This document shows, one piece after another, positions 61,892 to 64,000 of a stretch of 64,000 nucleotides of DNA. A model generated the notes under the pieces. It saw only the letters and a program-made list of their open reading frames with translations, ran no database searches and had not been told where the DNA came from. The translations under genes were made by a program, and so were the position numbers. Source of the stretch: Opisthocomus hoazin. Its lineage: Eukaryota; Chordata; Aves; Opisthocomiformes; Opisthocomidae. The stretch lies in contig NC_134419.1 of assembly GCF_030867145.1 (NCBI RefSeq), positions 76,137,403-76,201,402 of the forward strand. The letters run 5' to 3'. Numbering within the stretch: the stretch's first letter is position 1; each line of letters starts with the position of its first letter.

Positions 61892-64000
61892 CTGATGAAG
61901 ACAGAACTTCCCTTTAGCCCCTGGGAATGAAGGTACCTTAAGGCTCCAGTGCTGTGATGCTCCTTGTCCATTCTGATGTGGATACCCATGAAAGCAGTGA
62001 CCCAGTTCCTCCCCAACACCTCCACTTCTCAGCACTACCCAGGACCTGGTGGTGCCACAACCCACTTTGCAGCCCCTCCACAGCCAGCCCCAGCATTCAC
62101 CTGAGCAGTTACCCTGAATAATAAACAGTTTTAACCATATTATGACTAAGAGGCTTATTATTGCCTCTGAAGAACAGAAAAAGAACTGTCCCTCCTGTGC
62201 ACGGCCAATGAAGGTCATACAGACTCCATAGATAACATATATAACACTTTATTGCAGATAAAACAAGTTGGAAGAATTCAGGAGCATGACAGTTTTACCT
62301 CAACAGAACAATAACTTTTACCCAGAAGACTATGGATGATGAAATGCTAATTAATTAAATTATTTTTCAGATGAAGTTAATCAGTCTTCTAATTAACTTC
62401 ACTAGACCAGAGAACCAGCTTATTGCTGTATGGCATGTCTAAAGGTCCAACATTCATTTTTACTACTTAAATGAAAATACATTTTCCAAGTCACCTTAAT
62501 CAAAATATGAAATAGAAGAGATGGTTGACAATTCAGACTTACGAAAAATTAGTGTACCATCAGAGTAGCACAAAAAATTCAGCACCATTAGAATTCTCTT
62601 ATAGGTACAGTTCTCCCAGTTTAAATACGCCTCAGTAACAATGTTCAAATTTTGTTTCTCATTCCTTTTTGCCGGTGCACCCCTCCTCTGCAACTAAAGT
62701 AGTTTCTCCTTCTCTACAAAAATCCATCTTTCCTTTTAAGGCACAGAAATGCTTTTTCTCTGCACTGTTTCCAAACATCTTTCTCTCTTCCCTGTCCTCC
62801 AGTGCTCTTCATTCCACCCAAAAGCATCTAACTTCACTGACCCTTTTGCACAGCTCTGTCTTCAGCAGAAATCTTCCTGTCTGACTTTGTCCCTTGGTTC
62901 CTGAGAAACAACACAGACTTACACATTTCTCAAGTGCATATTTGTGTGATATCTAAGACACCAGTAATGAAAATAATTAATAACAGTGATACAAAGGATA
63001 CACAAAGGCTCCTCTGATTACTCCTACAACACAACAAATCATATAAGTATAATCATTACTAATTATGAGTCCTAGAATTTGCCTATTTTGCCTTTAGCTC
63101 TTACAACACTTATTTTTAATTCTTAAGAAACATTGCTATAATTCTAGATAATAATTCCTAGTTCATTCCTACAAAAGTGTCTAGATTAAATGGCCAGTCG
63201 CTTCAGATCTTGCATTAACCATCATTCTTCTAGTTGCATTTTTGTATGAGACAAAGTGCTTTTGTAAAATTATTTGTATTCTTGATGTTTCTCCCACCTA
63301 ACACTTCCACACATTGGAGGATTTCTGCAGTCAGAGCAAGCAAGTTGCGTCTCAAGGACTCAAGAACAATTATTTAGATAAATACTGAACAAAAGTATTT
63401 GCAAAATACCTTCCTGCAAAAAAGAGTTCATTTCCGTAATGACTTTATTCTACTTGTCAGGTGAGGCAGACAGAAATAATAGCATAATCATTACGGACTG
63501 TATTTAAGCACAGCCCTTTATTTCCAAAGGGAAATAAATAAGTGTAATGAACTAGTTCTCAAAATTCCTCTGAAGAAATGGGCCTGGGATGATTTTGACA
63601 GAAGTCTGAATGACTACAGAGACAGAATCAGATTCATATGTGTAATATTAAAAACAGAAAGTTTATGCTTTTGTACACATAAAATATTCCCCCCAAAATG
63701 AGTGTCCAAAAGAAAAAGAGAAGCTATGGAAAGGCAAGGGGAGAGAAGGATCCAGGATTTAAAGCAGGAAAGAGCTGAACAGTTGTCCAAACACCACTGA
63801 TGGTCCCACTGGCTGGAGAGGAGGAGGATGAGAAAGGGAGGTCCTGACAACAAGTGGAAAGTTTCCCCTTTGCAAGTCAACATTTCAGGCAGCCATAAGA
63901 CACCCGAGCAAAGATGTTCAAGGAGGAAGCAAAGGAGGCAGGAGGAGACTGAAGTACCGGCAGACTCGGACATCACCCACAGAGGTACAGAGGAAATCAT

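Larger units (their letters stand above)
59261..64000 (-). other. CHST15: Presumed 5' intron of CHST15 (partial, runs off the window)
   Basis: The gene must have at least one further upstream exon if the acceptor near 59260 is used; in mammals the first CHST15 exon is non-coding. Nothing between here and 64000 looks like a promoter or CpG island, so transcription probably starts outside the window. The stretch holds an A27 run (59397-59423), a solo LTR (61222-61886) and a modestly GC-richer patch at about 60490-60680 that is open in several frames without a recognisable product. Confidence 0.6.

Overview
The window is eukaryotic and almost certainly avian. The evidence is several CR1 retrotransposon fragments with the sauropsid 8-base ATTCTRTG tail, one ERVL-type solo LTR common in bird genomes, compact introns, and a single split vertebrate gene. 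There are no operons, ribosome binding sites, CRISPR arrays or bacterial genes. Most open reading frames here are chance frames.

The one gene I can establish is CHST15 (carbohydrate sulfotransferase 15, GalNAc4S-6ST) on the minus strand. All seven coding exons can be placed to the base: 58663-59205, 57578-57917, 53326-53472, 48483-48639, 44180-44336, 41412-41559 and 40024-40214. Every intron is GT-AG and all phases agree. The joined CDS is 1683 nt, giving 560 residues, essentially the mammalian length (561 from memory). The start codon is in the first of these exons. The promoter and upstream non-coding exon(s) are not visible and probably lie beyond position 64000. The 3' UTR probably runs about 2.5 kb, to a polyadenylation signal at 37496-37501.

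Layout: 1 to about 37475 is intergenic sequence downstream of CHST15, with scattered CR1 copies (19788-20079, 23697-23806, 32650-33131, and a nested pair at 35722-36433), a short minisatellite, a CpG-richer patch near 15.3-15.6 kb and one possible terminal exon of an unknown transcript near 17.0-17.5 kb. From 37476 to 59260 is CHST15, with three intronic CR1 fragments (44708-44945, 52639-52907, 55374-55526). From 59261 to 64000 is the presumed 5' intron, with a solo LTR at 61222-61886 in the same orientation as the gene. In human, CPXM2 and OAT flank CHST15 (established knowledge); I see no exon of either here.

I found no previously undescribed system. The observations most worth checking are the sense-oriented LTR upstream of the first coding exon, a 15-bp perfect hairpin in the presumed 3' UTR, a paired-cysteine cytosolic tail on the sulfotransferase, an in-frame upstream ATG, and the nested CR1 insertion.
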